The notes: generated by a model not told the origin, from the sequence alone. Shown: positions 7,644 through 15,181, counted from the first letter of the stretch. The stretch is 16,683 nucleotides of DNA from DATACZ01 sp036258795 (GCA_036258795.1 DATACZ010000167.1:1-16683); one strand, 5' to 3'. Translations and numbers: made by a program.

Positions 7644-7773
7644 AACGGTTGCGCGGAGAGTGGAACGGATTTGTCGATCTGTCAAACATGGGCCCGGAAG
7701 ACAGCTCCGCAAAGCTGATTCTTATCTCCAGGTCCTGCGGCACCACCTTGGCACCAAGTCCCAAGCTCGAGGC

Positions 7774-7779
7774 TAGAAT
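7774..7779 (+). promoter_or_regulatory. Candidate -10 box TAGAAT of a leaderless dedA transcript
   Basis: TAGAAT ends exactly 8 nt before the GTG start of dedA, which would put the transcription start at or within a base or two of the start codon. No ribosome binding site is present between them (only a run of C). No good -35 stands at 16-18 nt, which is common for actinobacterial TANNNT promoters. A CTTGG-CA-CCAAG inverted repeat (7747-7758) and a further CCAAG (7761-7765) lie just upstream. Confidence 0.5.
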
Positions 7780-7787
7780 CGCCCCCC

Positions 7788-8408
7788 GTGGAGCAGCTAC
7801 TTGACCAGATCAAGAATTGGATCGTGAACTCGGTCGGAGATTGGGGCTATCTCGCCGTCTTCGTTCTGAACGCTCTAGAGTCTGCCTGCATTCCCGTCCC
7901 CAGTGAAATCACGATGCCGGTTGCCGGGCTGCTGGCCCACGAGGGCAAGCTGTCCTTCTTTTGGGCCGCCGTGTTGGGAGCTGTGGCCAACTTGGCCGGT
8001 TCTTGGCTTGCTTACGGGCTGGGCCGCGGGGGCGGCAGGCCATTCCTGCTCCGCTACGGACGCTACATCCTGGTCAAGCCTCATGACATCGAGCGAGCCG
8101 ACCGTTGGTTCGAGCGGTACGGCGACCGGGCGGTCTTCCTGGCCCGGCTGCTGCCGGTGATTAGAACGTTTATCTCGCTGCCGGCCGGAGTAGCGAGAAT
8201 GCCCTTCTGGCGTTTCTCGTTGCTCACCCTTATCGGATGTCTTCCCTGGTCCTTCGCACTGACCGGAGCCGGCTACCTGCTGGGCGAGAACTGGGAGCGG
8301 ATCCTTCCCTACACCGAACCGGTTTCGTACACAATCGCAGCGGCGGTGGCAATAATGGTGGGGTGGTGGGTAATCAAGAGGATGCGTTCGGCCGGCGCGG
8401 CAGGTTAA
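7788..8408 (+). CDS. DedA family membrane protein
   Basis: The protein has 206 residues and is an integral membrane protein of the DedA/VTT (SNARE-associated) family. Several family members recycle polyprenyl-phosphate or phospholipid across the membrane; which substrate this one moves cannot be read. It shows the family acidic pair E31 and E40 around the re-entrant IPVPSE, the conserved F-x-A-R-x-x-P-x-x-R block (117-126) with R120 and R126, PAGVARM (132-138), and a final helix at about 178-196. GTG at 7788 is the start. There is no ribosome binding site, and the -10 box lies 8 nt upstream, so the mRNA is probably leaderless. It is divergent from topA across a 144-bp gap. The OB-fold gene follows 34 nt downstream, presumably in the same transcript. 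Confidence 0.93.
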   Translation: MEQLLDQIKNWIVNSVGDWGYLAVFVLNALESACIPVPSEITMPVAGLLAHEGKLSFFWAAVLGAVANLAGSWLAYGLGRGGGRPFLLRYGRYILVKPHDIERADRWFERYGDRAVFLARLLPVIRTFISLPAGVARMPFWRFSLLTLIGCLPWSFALTGAGYLLGENWERILPYTEPVSYTIAAAVAIMVGWWVIKRMRSAGAAG

Positions 8409-8442
8409 CGGGGCAGTTGCCAGTCATTACAAAGGAGGGTTG

Positions 8443-8820
8443 ATGGGAATCCTGGGTCGTCTGGGAGCACGTCTTTCCGAGACGTCCGATGAGATTCATG
8501 CCCAAAACACCAAGGAGTTGTGTGCGGACGTCGAGGGAGTTCAGGAGATCGCATCGTGCGCCCCAAGAACGCGCACCAGGGTGGTCGGGGTCGTGGAGAG
8601 CATCAAGCTTGTTCCCGCACCCTTCGGCCATACCTTGGAGGTTCAGGTCTTCGACGGCACGGAGCGGCTCGTGGGCGTGTGGCTCGGCACCCGAAGCATC
8701 CCCGGGATCGACCTGGGGAGCTCTCTCATCCTGGAAGGAGTTGTCGGAAAGTTCGGTCCCGGCCTCCCCAAGCTGATCAACCCAGCCTACGAGCTGCTGC
8801 CCCGCGAATCAGCCGGTTAG
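8443..8820 (+). CDS. Small OB-fold nucleic-acid-binding-type protein
   Basis: The protein has 125 residues and no membrane segment. Residues about 41-120 form a short OB-fold-like beta barrel (TRTRVVGVVESIKL, TLEVQVFDGTERLVGVWLG, SSLILEGVVGKF). It matches the actinobacterial OB-fold family seen beside the ceoBC potassium genes in Mycobacterium (Rv2694c type). Its ligand and role are unknown. I chose ATG at 8443, preceded by AAAGGAGGG (8431-8439). A TTG at 8440 also lies in frame but directly abuts that site. It is the second gene after dedA. Its stop overlaps the convergent trkA gene by 12 bp. In Mycobacterium a DUF3159 gene separates it from the trkA pair; here that gene is missing. Confidence 0.85.
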   Translation: MGILGRLGARLSETSDEIHAQNTKELCADVEGVQEIASCAPRTRTRVVGVVESIKLVPAPFGHTLEVQVFDGTERLVGVWLGTRSIPGIDLGSSLILEGVVGKFGPGLPKLINPAYELLPRESAG

Positions 8821-9513
8821 CCTTCGCGGCTCCTCGACTTCCTCTGGCTCCTCCACTCCCGACAACAGCTGCTCCAGCCGCTCTTTCATCTCGGGAGCGG
8901 AAAGCGCAACGATCTCATCCGCAACCATCAGCGGGGTTTCGGGAGTAGGAGCAATTACGTGCCCTCCTCTGACAATCGCAACCAGCGCGCAATCAGGTGG
9001 AAGCGACAGCTCGGAGACCACCTTGCCAACCGCCGGTGAGTTCTCCGCCAGCGTGAACTCCACCAAAAGCACCTTGCCTTGTTCTAGCCTCAGCAGGGTA
9101 ACCAGATCACCTACCACTACCGCCTCCTCGACCAATGAGGTCAAGAGATGTGGTGGGCTAACCGGCGCATCGACGCCCCAGGATTCGTTGAAGAGCCACT
9201 CGTTGTTCGGATGGTTGACGCGTGCCAGCACTCGAGGAATGGCGAACTCCTGCTTGGCAAGCAGCGACGCCACCAGGTTGACCTTGTCGTCTCCGGTAGC
9301 CGCCACCATCACGTCGCACTCGTTAAGACCTTCGCCCTGAAGCGACGCTGGTTCGCACGCGTCCGCGTGCACCCATTTGCACGAGATATTTGGCCGGTGA
9401 CGGTTTATGAGGTCGATGTCTTTGTCGATCAAGATGATCTTGTGTCCTAGCTCCAGGAGGTCCTTTGCCACAAAGCGACCAACGGCACCTGCTCCTGCAA
9501 CGGCAATCTTCAA
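8809..9513 (-). CDS. TrkA-family potassium uptake regulator (RCK protein, second of pair; CeoC-like)
   Basis: The protein has 234 residues and is cytosolic. An N-terminal RCK_N/Rossmann domain carries GAGAVG (7-12) and the acidic D30 at the end of beta 2, which fits NAD(H) or a related nucleotide. ATGDDKVNL (71-79) is typical of the family. An RCK_C/TrkA_C domain spans about 138-220, followed by a Glu-rich tail. Such proteins gate K+ transporters. The start is TTG at 9513-9511, overlapping the upstream trkA stop as TTGA. A ribosome binding site, GGCGGTGA, lies inside the upstream gene's last codons, so the pair should be translationally coupled. Its end overlaps the convergent OB-fold gene by 12 bp. 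No TrkH/KtrB gene lies in the window. By position it corresponds to CeoC (Rv2692) of Mycobacterium. Confidence 0.92.
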   Translation of the reverse strand: MKIAVAGAGAVGRFVAKDLLELGHKIILIDKDIDLINRHRPNISCKWVHADACEPASLQGEGLNECDVMVAATGDDKVNLVASLLAKQEFAIPRVLARVNHPNNEWLFNESWGVDAPVSPPHLLTSLVEEAVVVGDLVTLLRLEQGKVLLVEFTLAENSPAVGKVVSELSLPPDCALVAIVRGGHVIAPTPETPLMVADEIVALSAPEMKERLEQLLSGVEEPEEVEEPRRLTG

Positions 9514-10184
9514 GGGCTCACCGCCTCCATGTATCCAAGTCGCTCCTCAATCTCGTCCAGTGCTGATCTAAGCACGGCCAGATGAAGGAAGTCGCCTTGC
9601 TGAATGATGGTCTTCAAGTCCGGGATTTGTGTCGCTCCAAATCGCGTCAGCGCAACGACTCGCAGCTTCCCGGGCTCCCGCAACTCCTCGATTGATTTCC
9701 CGATGTAATGGGATGGGGCCGGTACCCCGATCACTACAACCTCCCCGGACCCGACGGTCCACTCCACCGACTTTGCAGAAGGAAGTATCCGGGCCATGAT
9801 TTGATCGGTGGCCCAGGCCACAGTAGCGACGGTAGTAATCCCCAGCCGCTCGTAAAGTTCGGCTCTCCTGGGGTCGTAGATCAAAGCGGCCACGCGGGGA
9901 ACCCTGTAATGCTCCTTGGCAATCCGCGCGGAGACGATGTTGGTGTTGTCACCTCTTGTGGCCGACACGAATATCTCGGCCCCCGAGATTCCGGCTCGCT
10001 CCAGCACCTCCCTGTCGAACCCGATCCCGACGACCTTCTTGCCGGAGAATCCTGAGTAGAGGCGCTGTTCGAAGGCGTTCTTGTCCGTGTCGATGATGGC
10101 AACCTGGAATCCCTTGGCTTCGAGGTCCTGCGCCAGCTGGGCTCCGACCCTGCCACACCCGACGATTACTGCCTTCTCGGCCAC
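9510..10184 (-). CDS. TrkA-family potassium uptake regulator (RCK protein, first of pair; CeoB-like)
   Basis: The protein has 224 residues and is cytosolic. The Rossmann nucleotide site is GCGRVG (9-14) with D32 after beta 2. SATRGDNTNIVSA lies near 74-86. The C-terminal RCK_C domain covers about 134-215. I chose GTG at 10184 because GGAGGGA stands 6 nt before it. An upstream GTG at 10202 would add six residues and place that ribosome binding site inside the gene. An AT-rich TTATAC box at 10219-10214 suits a -10 about 30 nt upstream. It is divergent from the KimA-like permease over 116 bp, which suggests joint control. It is coupled to the next trkA gene by a TTGA overlap. By position it corresponds to CeoB (Rv2691) of Mycobacterium. 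Two separate RCK proteins suggest a mixed ring, which is inference. Confidence 0.92.
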   Translation of the reverse strand: MAEKAVIVGCGRVGAQLAQDLEAKGFQVAIIDTDKNAFEQRLYSGFSGKKVVGIGFDREVLERAGISGAEIFVSATRGDNTNIVSARIAKEHYRVPRVAALIYDPRRAELYERLGITTVATVAWATDQIMARILPSAKSVEWTVGSGEVVVIGVPAPSHYIGKSIEELREPGKLRVVALTRFGATQIPDLKTIIQQGDFLHLAVLRSALDEIEERLGYMEAVSP

Positions 10185-10224
10185 CCTTGCTCCCTCCGGC
10201 ACTCTTCAAATCCGTATAAGGCTC

Positions 10225-10238
10225 GGCCACCCATGGCC
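10225..10238. promoter_or_regulatory. Inverted repeat GGCCA-CCCA-TGGCC in the trkA/kimA divergent gap
   Basis: Two perfect 5-bp arms lie 4 nt apart, just upstream of the TTATAC box of trkA and about 50 nt upstream of the permease -10 box. The position would suit an operator covering the trkA -35 region. The repeat is short and could be chance in GC-rich DNA. Confidence 0.25.
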
Positions 10239-10286
10239 CATTCCCACCTACGGGCCGTCAAATTCTACCCACTACTCGTACAGCCT

Positions 10287-10292
10287 TATGCT
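10287..10292 (+). promoter_or_regulatory. Candidate -10 box TATGCT of a leaderless kimA-like transcript
   Basis: TATGCT ends exactly 8 nt before the ATG at 10301, and the spacer (CTCCTTTC) is the opposite of a ribosome binding site. The mRNA probably begins at the start codon. The same geometry occurs before dedA. No clear -35 hexamer stands at 16-18 nt. Confidence 0.5.
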
Positions 10293-10300
10293 CTCCTTTC

Positions 10301-12664
10301 ATGGGTCTCTCGCTGAAGCGGCTGTTCGTGGGAACGCCGATCTCAACCCATGCAGAGCTTCACCATCGACTGCCCAAGAGGATCGCGCTGGCGGTTTTCT
10401 CCTCCGACGCTCTTTCGTCGTCAGCCTACGCCACCGACGAGATACTGCTCGTCCTCCTGGTGGCGGGGTCCGCCGCCGTCGCCTACTACACCCCAATCGC
10501 GCTGGCGGTGGTTCTCGTCCTTGCCGTGGTCATATCGTCCTACCGCCAGACGGTTCAGGCGTACCCCATGGGCGGAGGCGCCTACCGCGTGGCGCATGAG
10601 AATTTGGGGGCTCCTTACGGCCTGATCGCGGCCGGGGCCCTCCTGATCGACTACGTGCTTACGGTCTCGGTGAGCACCGCCGCCGGGCTGGCCGCCGTCG
10701 GGGCCGCGCTTCCGGCAATCAGGGACCACCGGGTGGGCATTGCTCTGGCCGTGGTCGCCTTCATCACCATCCTCAACCTGAGAGGCCTCAAGGAGTCGGG
10801 AACGATCTTTGCGATACCGACGTACGGCTTCCTGCTGTCAATGGGAATCATGATCGTCTTCGGCGCGGTGAAGGTTCTCCAAGGAGATCAGCAGTTGGTG
10901 GTAGCTCCTGAGCTTGCCGCTGCCGCCCAGCCCATCTCGATCTTTCTCATTCTCAGGGCCTTTGCTTCCGGTTCCACCGCCCTTACGGGAATAGAGGCAA
11001 TTTCCGACGGTGTCCCCGCATTCCGGCCGCCTGAATCCAAGAATGCCTCGACGACCCTTTTGATCCTTGGGCTGATACTAGGATCACTCTTCCTGGGAAT
11101 CACCTTCCTCTCCCGCGCCTTCCACGTCGACGCGGAGCTCATCGAGCGCGGTCAAACCGTCACCTCGCAGATCGCTCGGGGGGTCTTCGGAGAGGGTCAT
11201 CTCATGTTCTTCGTGGTCCAGACCTTCATAGCCTTGATCCTGTTCCTGGCAGCCAACACGTCCTACGCCGACTTCCCCCGATTGGCTTCGATACTGGCCA
11301 AAGACCGCTACCTTCCGATGCCCTTCCGGAATCGAGGAGACCGTCTGGCCTTCTCGAATGGGATCGTCATTCTGGCGCTGGCAGCCTGCATGATCTTGGT
11401 GAACTACCGCGCTGACGTCCACCGAATAATTCCTCTCTACGTCGTAGGCGTGTTTACAAGCTTCACCCTTTCCCAGACCGGGATGGTAGTGCGCACTATC
11501 AAGCTGAAGCGCCGAGCCATTGAAGCCGGGAAGCCGCCCCCTAAAGGCTGGAAGCGTAAGTCGTTGATCAGCGGTTTCGGCGCCACCACGACCTTCGTGG
11601 TTTTGATCATCGTTGGCGTCACCAAGTTTCTGACTCCAATTGATCCCGGCGGCCGCGGGGGATTCAGAGGCGGCGCATGGCAGGTAATCCTGCTGATGAT
11701 GTTCGTGGCTTGGGCTCTTCACAAGATTCGCAGCCACTACATGAGCGTGGAGAGGGAGCTCAGCTTGGATGATGGAGTGCCCGACGTTCAAAGCCGCAAG
11801 GTGGTGCTTCTGATTACCAGGTTCAGGGGGGCCACCAAGGCTTTGGCATTTGCTCGCCTGATCGCCCCAAGCGAGCTCAGGGTCATCGCCCTTCGGACCT
11901 CGGAGCTAAGGCTGGCCAACCTGCGCAGCCGCTGGGAGAAGATGGGAGTGACCACACCCATCGAGCCGGTAGGTAACCGGGTCTCCAACGTGGTGGAGTT
12001 CGTCAGGAGCCTGGACCCAACGCCGGACGACCCCGTGACCGTGGTGCTCCCAGATGCTCAATACAGCCACTGGACTGAGCAGTTGTTAAAGAATCGCCTG
12101 CTCTTCGTCCTGAAGAGAGCGTTTCTCTTCGAGAGGGGAACGGTCCTGGTGAGCGTTCCCTTCAACCCCCGCGAGCCCGAGCCAGAGCGGCTTCAGGCTC
12201 CAGGCCGGTTTGCTCTGGTGGTGGTTGTGTCCGCGGTACACCGCGCCACCGTCAGGGCAGTCCAGTACGCTCGCTCTCTACACCCTTCCGAGATCAAGGC
12301 CATGTCAATCCAAACCGAGCCGGGGGAGGCCGCGGCCCTGACCAGGGATTGGGCCAGGCTGGACATCGACGTCCCCCTGGAGATTGTGGACTCACCCTTC
12401 CGGACCATCATCGACCCCCTGAAGCGCGAGCTAAGGGAGCTCAAGCCAAACCCCAACGACGCGGTCGGCGTGGTCGTTCCGGAGTTCGTGGTCCGATATT
12501 GGTGGCAGAGCTTGCTTCATACCCAGACGGCCTTCTTCATCAAAGCCTCTATGCTCTTCGAGCCGGATGTCGTGGTGATCAACGTCCCGTACCGCCTGGG
12601 TTACCGAGACTCGAAGCAAGTAAAGAGACCGATGCCGGAATTGGTCCAGGCACCCTCCACCTGA
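10301..12664 (+). CDS. KimA-like K+ importer (APC superfamily) with two C-terminal cytosolic repeats
   Basis: The protein has 787 residues. Residues about 25-475 form a 12-helix APC-fold permease. The helix 1 block FSSDALSSSAYATDEIL (33-49) is of KimA type. D36, Y43, Y118 and S125 fall on the positions I recall as K+-coordinating in Bacillus subtilis KimA, and T229/E232 one place off its T230/E233. KimA is a high-affinity K+/H+ symporter of the inner membrane. Residues 498-621 and 635-765 are two copies of a cytosolic USP-like domain. B. subtilis KimA (about 607 residues) and the mycobacterial homologue Rv2690c are shorter. ATG at 10301 has no ribosome binding site and a -10 box 8 nt upstream. 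I see no c-di-AMP riboswitch. It is divergent from the trkA pair, its likely regulators. An amino-acid permease role is the alternative, less likely given the helix 1 residues. Confidence 0.88.
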   Translation: MGLSLKRLFVGTPISTHAELHHRLPKRIALAVFSSDALSSSAYATDEILLVLLVAGSAAVAYYTPIALAVVLVLAVVISSYRQTVQAYPMGGGAYRVAHENLGAPYGLIAAGALLIDYVLTVSVSTAAGLAAVGAALPAIRDHRVGIALAVVAFITILNLRGLKESGTIFAIPTYGFLLSMGIMIVFGAVKVLQGDQQLVVAPELAAAAQPISIFLILRAFASGSTALTGIEAISDGVPAFRPPESKNASTTLLILGLILGSLFLGITFLSRAFHVDAELIERGQTVTSQIARGVFGEGHLMFFVVQTFIALILFLAANTSYADFPRLASILAKDRYLPMPFRNRGDRLAFSNGIVILALAACMILVNYRADVHRIIPLYVVGVFTSFTLSQTGMVVRTIKLKRRAIEAGKPPPKGWKRKSLISGFGATTTFVVLIIVGVTKFLTPIDPGGRGGFRGGAWQVILLMMFVAWALHKIRSHYMSVERELSLDDGVPDVQSRKVVLLITRFRGATKALAFARLIAPSELRVIALRTSELRLANLRSRWEKMGVTTPIEPVGNRVSNVVEFVRSLDPTPDDPVTVVLPDAQYSHWTEQLLKNRLLFVLKRAFLFERGTVLVSVPFNPREPEPERLQAPGRFALVVVVSAVHRATVRAVQYARSLHPSEIKAMSIQTEPGEAAALTRDWARLDIDVPLEIVDSPFRTIIDPLKRELRELKPNPNDAVGVVVPEFVVRYWWQSLLHTQTAFFIKASMLFEPDVVVINVPYRLGYRDSKQVKRPMPELVQAPST

Positions 12665-12718
12665 TCTGCCGTCCCGACCGCACGGGGAAGCGACCTATGG
12701 CTCGTCAACGAGAAGGAA

Positions 12719-15022
12719 CTAGGGCGCCACAGCCTCCTCGAGCGGCGGGGGAGCTTCCCCACCTGCCAGCTCGGGCTTTCGGGTCTTGGAGTAGTGCAGC
12801 GCGGCGCCCAGCACGATGAGGCTCATAAGGATCACGCCGATTCGAATGCCAGGGTTCGGATCAATGTTGACGACAGCAACGACAGGGACGGCTATTAGGA
12901 CGGCCACAAGGTTCATTACCTTGATGAGAGGGTTGAGGGCAGGGCCTGCGGTGTCCTTGAAGGGATCCCCAACGGTATCGCCTATGACTCCCGCCATGTG
13001 GCTATCCGACCCCTTGCCTCCGTAGGCGCCGTCTTCGATGTACTTCTTGGCGTTGTCCCACGCTCCGCCCGAGACGGTGAGCAAGACAGCCAGCAGCTGC
13101 CCGGTAAGGATGACTCCCGCCAGAAAGGCGCCCAAAGCCTCGGCGCCCAATGCAAACCCGACAACTATCGGGGTGATCACCGCGATCAGGCCGGGAGTTG
13201 CCAGCTCTTGAAGTGACGCCTTGGTGACGATGTCCACCACCCGCGCGTAGTCGGGTTTAGATGAGAAATCCATTAGTCCCGGGTCATTCCTGAACTGAGC
13301 CCTTACCTCCTGGACCACGGCGAAGGCAGTTCGGCCCACCGCGCTTATCGTAAGGGAGGAGAAGAGGAAGGGGACCGAACCCCCGATGAGTAGGCCGATG
13401 AGGACCTCAGGACGGTCGACTCGAATGGCGAAATCGCGGAAGATCTCCGCCCCCTGGCTGATTATGGCGTCTCGGAAGGAGCCGAACAGGGAGGTGGCAG
13501 CAATCACCGCGGTGGCGATAGCCATCCCCTTGGTGATGGCCTTGGTGGTGTTGCCCACGGCATCGAGGTGAGCCATGGTCTCGTCGGCATCGCCGCCGAG
13601 ACCTCCCGACATCTCGGCTATCCCGTGGGCGTTGTCGGCGATGGGCCCGAAGGTATCCATCGACACGATCACGCCGACCGTGGTGAGCATCCCCATTCCG
13701 CTAAGAGCAATCAGGTACAGGGCTTTGGCCTCATCACCCCCGCCCAAAACGAAGGCCCCGAAGATTGCGGCGGCAATGGCGATGATTGACCAGACGGTCG
13801 ACTCCAAACCAACCGAGAAGCCGGAGATGATGGTAGTGGCTGGCCCCGTCTGAGTGGATTCGGCGATTGCACGCACCGGGGCGCGCTCGGTAGAGGTGTA
13901 GTGCTCGGTCAAGAATTGGATTACGGCCGCGAGTACGAGTCCGATCACCACCGCCCATGCCGGGGCCCAGTCGACCGTGCCGCCCGGCCGGAAGTAGTAG
14001 TAAGTAAGCACGAAGACCATCAGGGCGGAGAGGACCGCCGAAAGCACGAAGCCGCGATTGATCGATTTCATCCCTCTCTCGGTCTCGGATCTTGGCTTGA
14101 CCGCATAGATTCCGATGATCGAGGTGATAACGCCGATAGCCCTGGTGAACAGAGGAAACATGACACCGATGGCCGCTCCGCGAGGCCCAAAGGCCCCGTA
14201 AGCGGTGAAGCCCAGGATCAGCGCCGCCACCAGAGTCACCTCGTAGGACTCGAAGATGTCTGCAGCCATGCCGGCGCAGTCGCCTACGTTGTCTCCCACG
14301 TTGTCTGCAATGGTGGCTGCGTTCCTGGGGTCGTCCTCGGGAATGCCCTGCTCGATTTTGCCTACCAGGTCCGCCCCAACGTCGGCGGCTTTGGTGTAGA
14401 TGCCTCCTCCGACCCGCATGAACATGGCAAGAAGCGCACCTCCAAAGCCAAACCCCACCAGCACGGTGGTGGCGTCGCCCTTAAATATGAGGAAGATGAC
14501 AGCCGCACCGAGGAGGCCGAGACCCACGGTGAACATGCCGCAAACCCCGCCGGCCCTGAAAGCAATGGTCAGCGCCCTTCGGGCAGAGCTCTGGGCGGCA
14601 TTTGCCACCCGAACGTTGGCTCTTACGGCCAAGGTCATCCCGACGAATCCGATGGTGGCGCTGAAACCGGCTCCCATCAGGAAGGCAATCGAGCGAGCGA
14701 TCTTGATGACGTTCGGGGGGCCGCTGACCGATCCCACCGGTAGTGCCAGCAGACCAAAGGTGAGGATGGCGGTGAATATGCCCAAGGTCCGGAACTGTCT
14801 TCGGAGGTAGGCGCTCGAACCCTCCCGTATAGCGACCGAGATGGCTCGCATCTGCTCGGTGCCTTCGGGGGCCCGAAGGACCTCTTTGGCGAAGTGGTTT
14901 GCAACGATGAGAGCCAGCACCGAGGTGGCAAGGATCACCCACAGGGAGATCTCCTCAAAGGGTACTAGGGTGACATCGATGGACCGACCCTCTACAGCAA
15001 GAATCAGTAAGTCAGACGACAC
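12719..15022 (-). CDS. hppA: Membrane H+-translocating pyrophosphatase, K+-independent type
   Basis: The enzyme hydrolyses pyrophosphate and pumps H+ across the membrane. The protein has 767 residues, full length, with about 16 membrane helices expected. The substrate and Mg2+ site motifs are intact: DVGADLVGKIEQGIPEDDPR (214-233), DNVGDNVGDCAGMAAD (240-255), GGAWDNAKKYIE (652-663) and DTVGDPFKDTAGP (682-694). In GNTTKAITKG (490-499) a Lys at 494 and a Thr at 497 replace the Ala and Gly of the K+-dependent class, so it should work without K+. GTG at 15022 is the start, with GGAGG 10 nt before it. A CATAAT -10 box at 15102-15097 gives a 5' leader of about 70 nt containing a small hairpin (15046-15058, arms GCCGA/TCGGC). 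It converges on the KimA-like gene across 54 bp with no strong terminator. The last 20 residues are Pro/Glu/Ala-rich. Confidence 0.97.
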   Translation of the reverse strand: MSSDLLILAVEGRSIDVTLVPFEEISLWVILATSVLALIVANHFAKEVLRAPEGTEQMRAISVAIREGSSAYLRRQFRTLGIFTAILTFGLLALPVGSVSGPPNVIKIARSIAFLMGAGFSATIGFVGMTLAVRANVRVANAAQSSARRALTIAFRAGGVCGMFTVGLGLLGAAVIFLIFKGDATTVLVGFGFGGALLAMFMRVGGGIYTKAADVGADLVGKIEQGIPEDDPRNAATIADNVGDNVGDCAGMAADIFESYEVTLVAALILGFTAYGAFGPRGAAIGVMFPLFTRAIGVITSIIGIYAVKPRSETERGMKSINRGFVLSAVLSALMVFVLTYYYFRPGGTVDWAPAWAVVIGLVLAAVIQFLTEHYTSTERAPVRAIAESTQTGPATTIISGFSVGLESTVWSIIAIAAAIFGAFVLGGGDEAKALYLIALSGMGMLTTVGVIVSMDTFGPIADNAHGIAEMSGGLGGDADETMAHLDAVGNTTKAITKGMAIATAVIAATSLFGSFRDAIISQGAEIFRDFAIRVDRPEVLIGLLIGGSVPFLFSSLTISAVGRTAFAVVQEVRAQFRNDPGLMDFSSKPDYARVVDIVTKASLQELATPGLIAVITPIVVGFALGAEALGAFLAGVILTGQLLAVLLTVSGGAWDNAKKYIEDGAYGGKGSDSHMAGVIGDTVGDPFKDTAGPALNPLIKVMNLVAVLIAVPVVAVVNIDPNPGIRIGVILMSLIVLGAALHYSKTRKPELAGGEAPPPLEEAVAP

Positions 15023-15096
15023 GGATCAAGGGCCTCCGTCGAGTAGCCGATGGTCGGCAGCCCAAATCAAGGAGTTGAGACTGGCAAACTTGCGAG

Positions 15097-15102
15097 ATTA
15101 TG
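15097..15102 (-). promoter_or_regulatory. Candidate -10 box CATAAT for hppA
   Basis: On the minus strand CATAAT matches TATAAT at five of six positions, 74 nt before the hppA GTG. No clear TTGACA-like -35 is present at 16-18 nt. Confidence 0.4.
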
Positions 15103-15165
15103 CCCCATCGCATCCTTTTTAACCATTGCCTCAACGCAACGCCAGCCGCAGATCGGCAGAGAATC

Positions 15166-15181
15166 CCCCACTCAAGCGGGG
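15166..15181 (-). terminator. Hairpin spanning the DUF6777 stop codon
   Basis: On the minus strand CCCCGC-TTGA-GTGGGG folds as a 6-bp stem (one G-U) with a four-base loop that contains the TGA stop of the upstream gene. It is compact and strong for its size, but only ATTCT follows it, not a real T-tract, so termination is uncertain. Confidence 0.35.

Noticed and set aside
6591..7718. 375-codon plus-strand open frame opposite topA
   Set aside because: It is the antisense shadow of a fully conserved gene in GC-rich DNA, with no recognisable motif.
10185..10300. c-di-AMP (ydaO-type) riboswitch before the KimA-like gene
   Set aside because: The gap is too short, the transcript appears leaderless, and no matching conserved blocks are present.
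12665..12718. Bidirectional terminator between the KimA-like gene and hppA
   Set aside because: Only a 4-bp CCCG/CGGG stem is visible, with no T-tract on either side.
13901..14743. 280-codon plus-strand frame opposite hppA
   Set aside because: Antisense of the most conserved part of the pyrophosphatase; no similarity seen.
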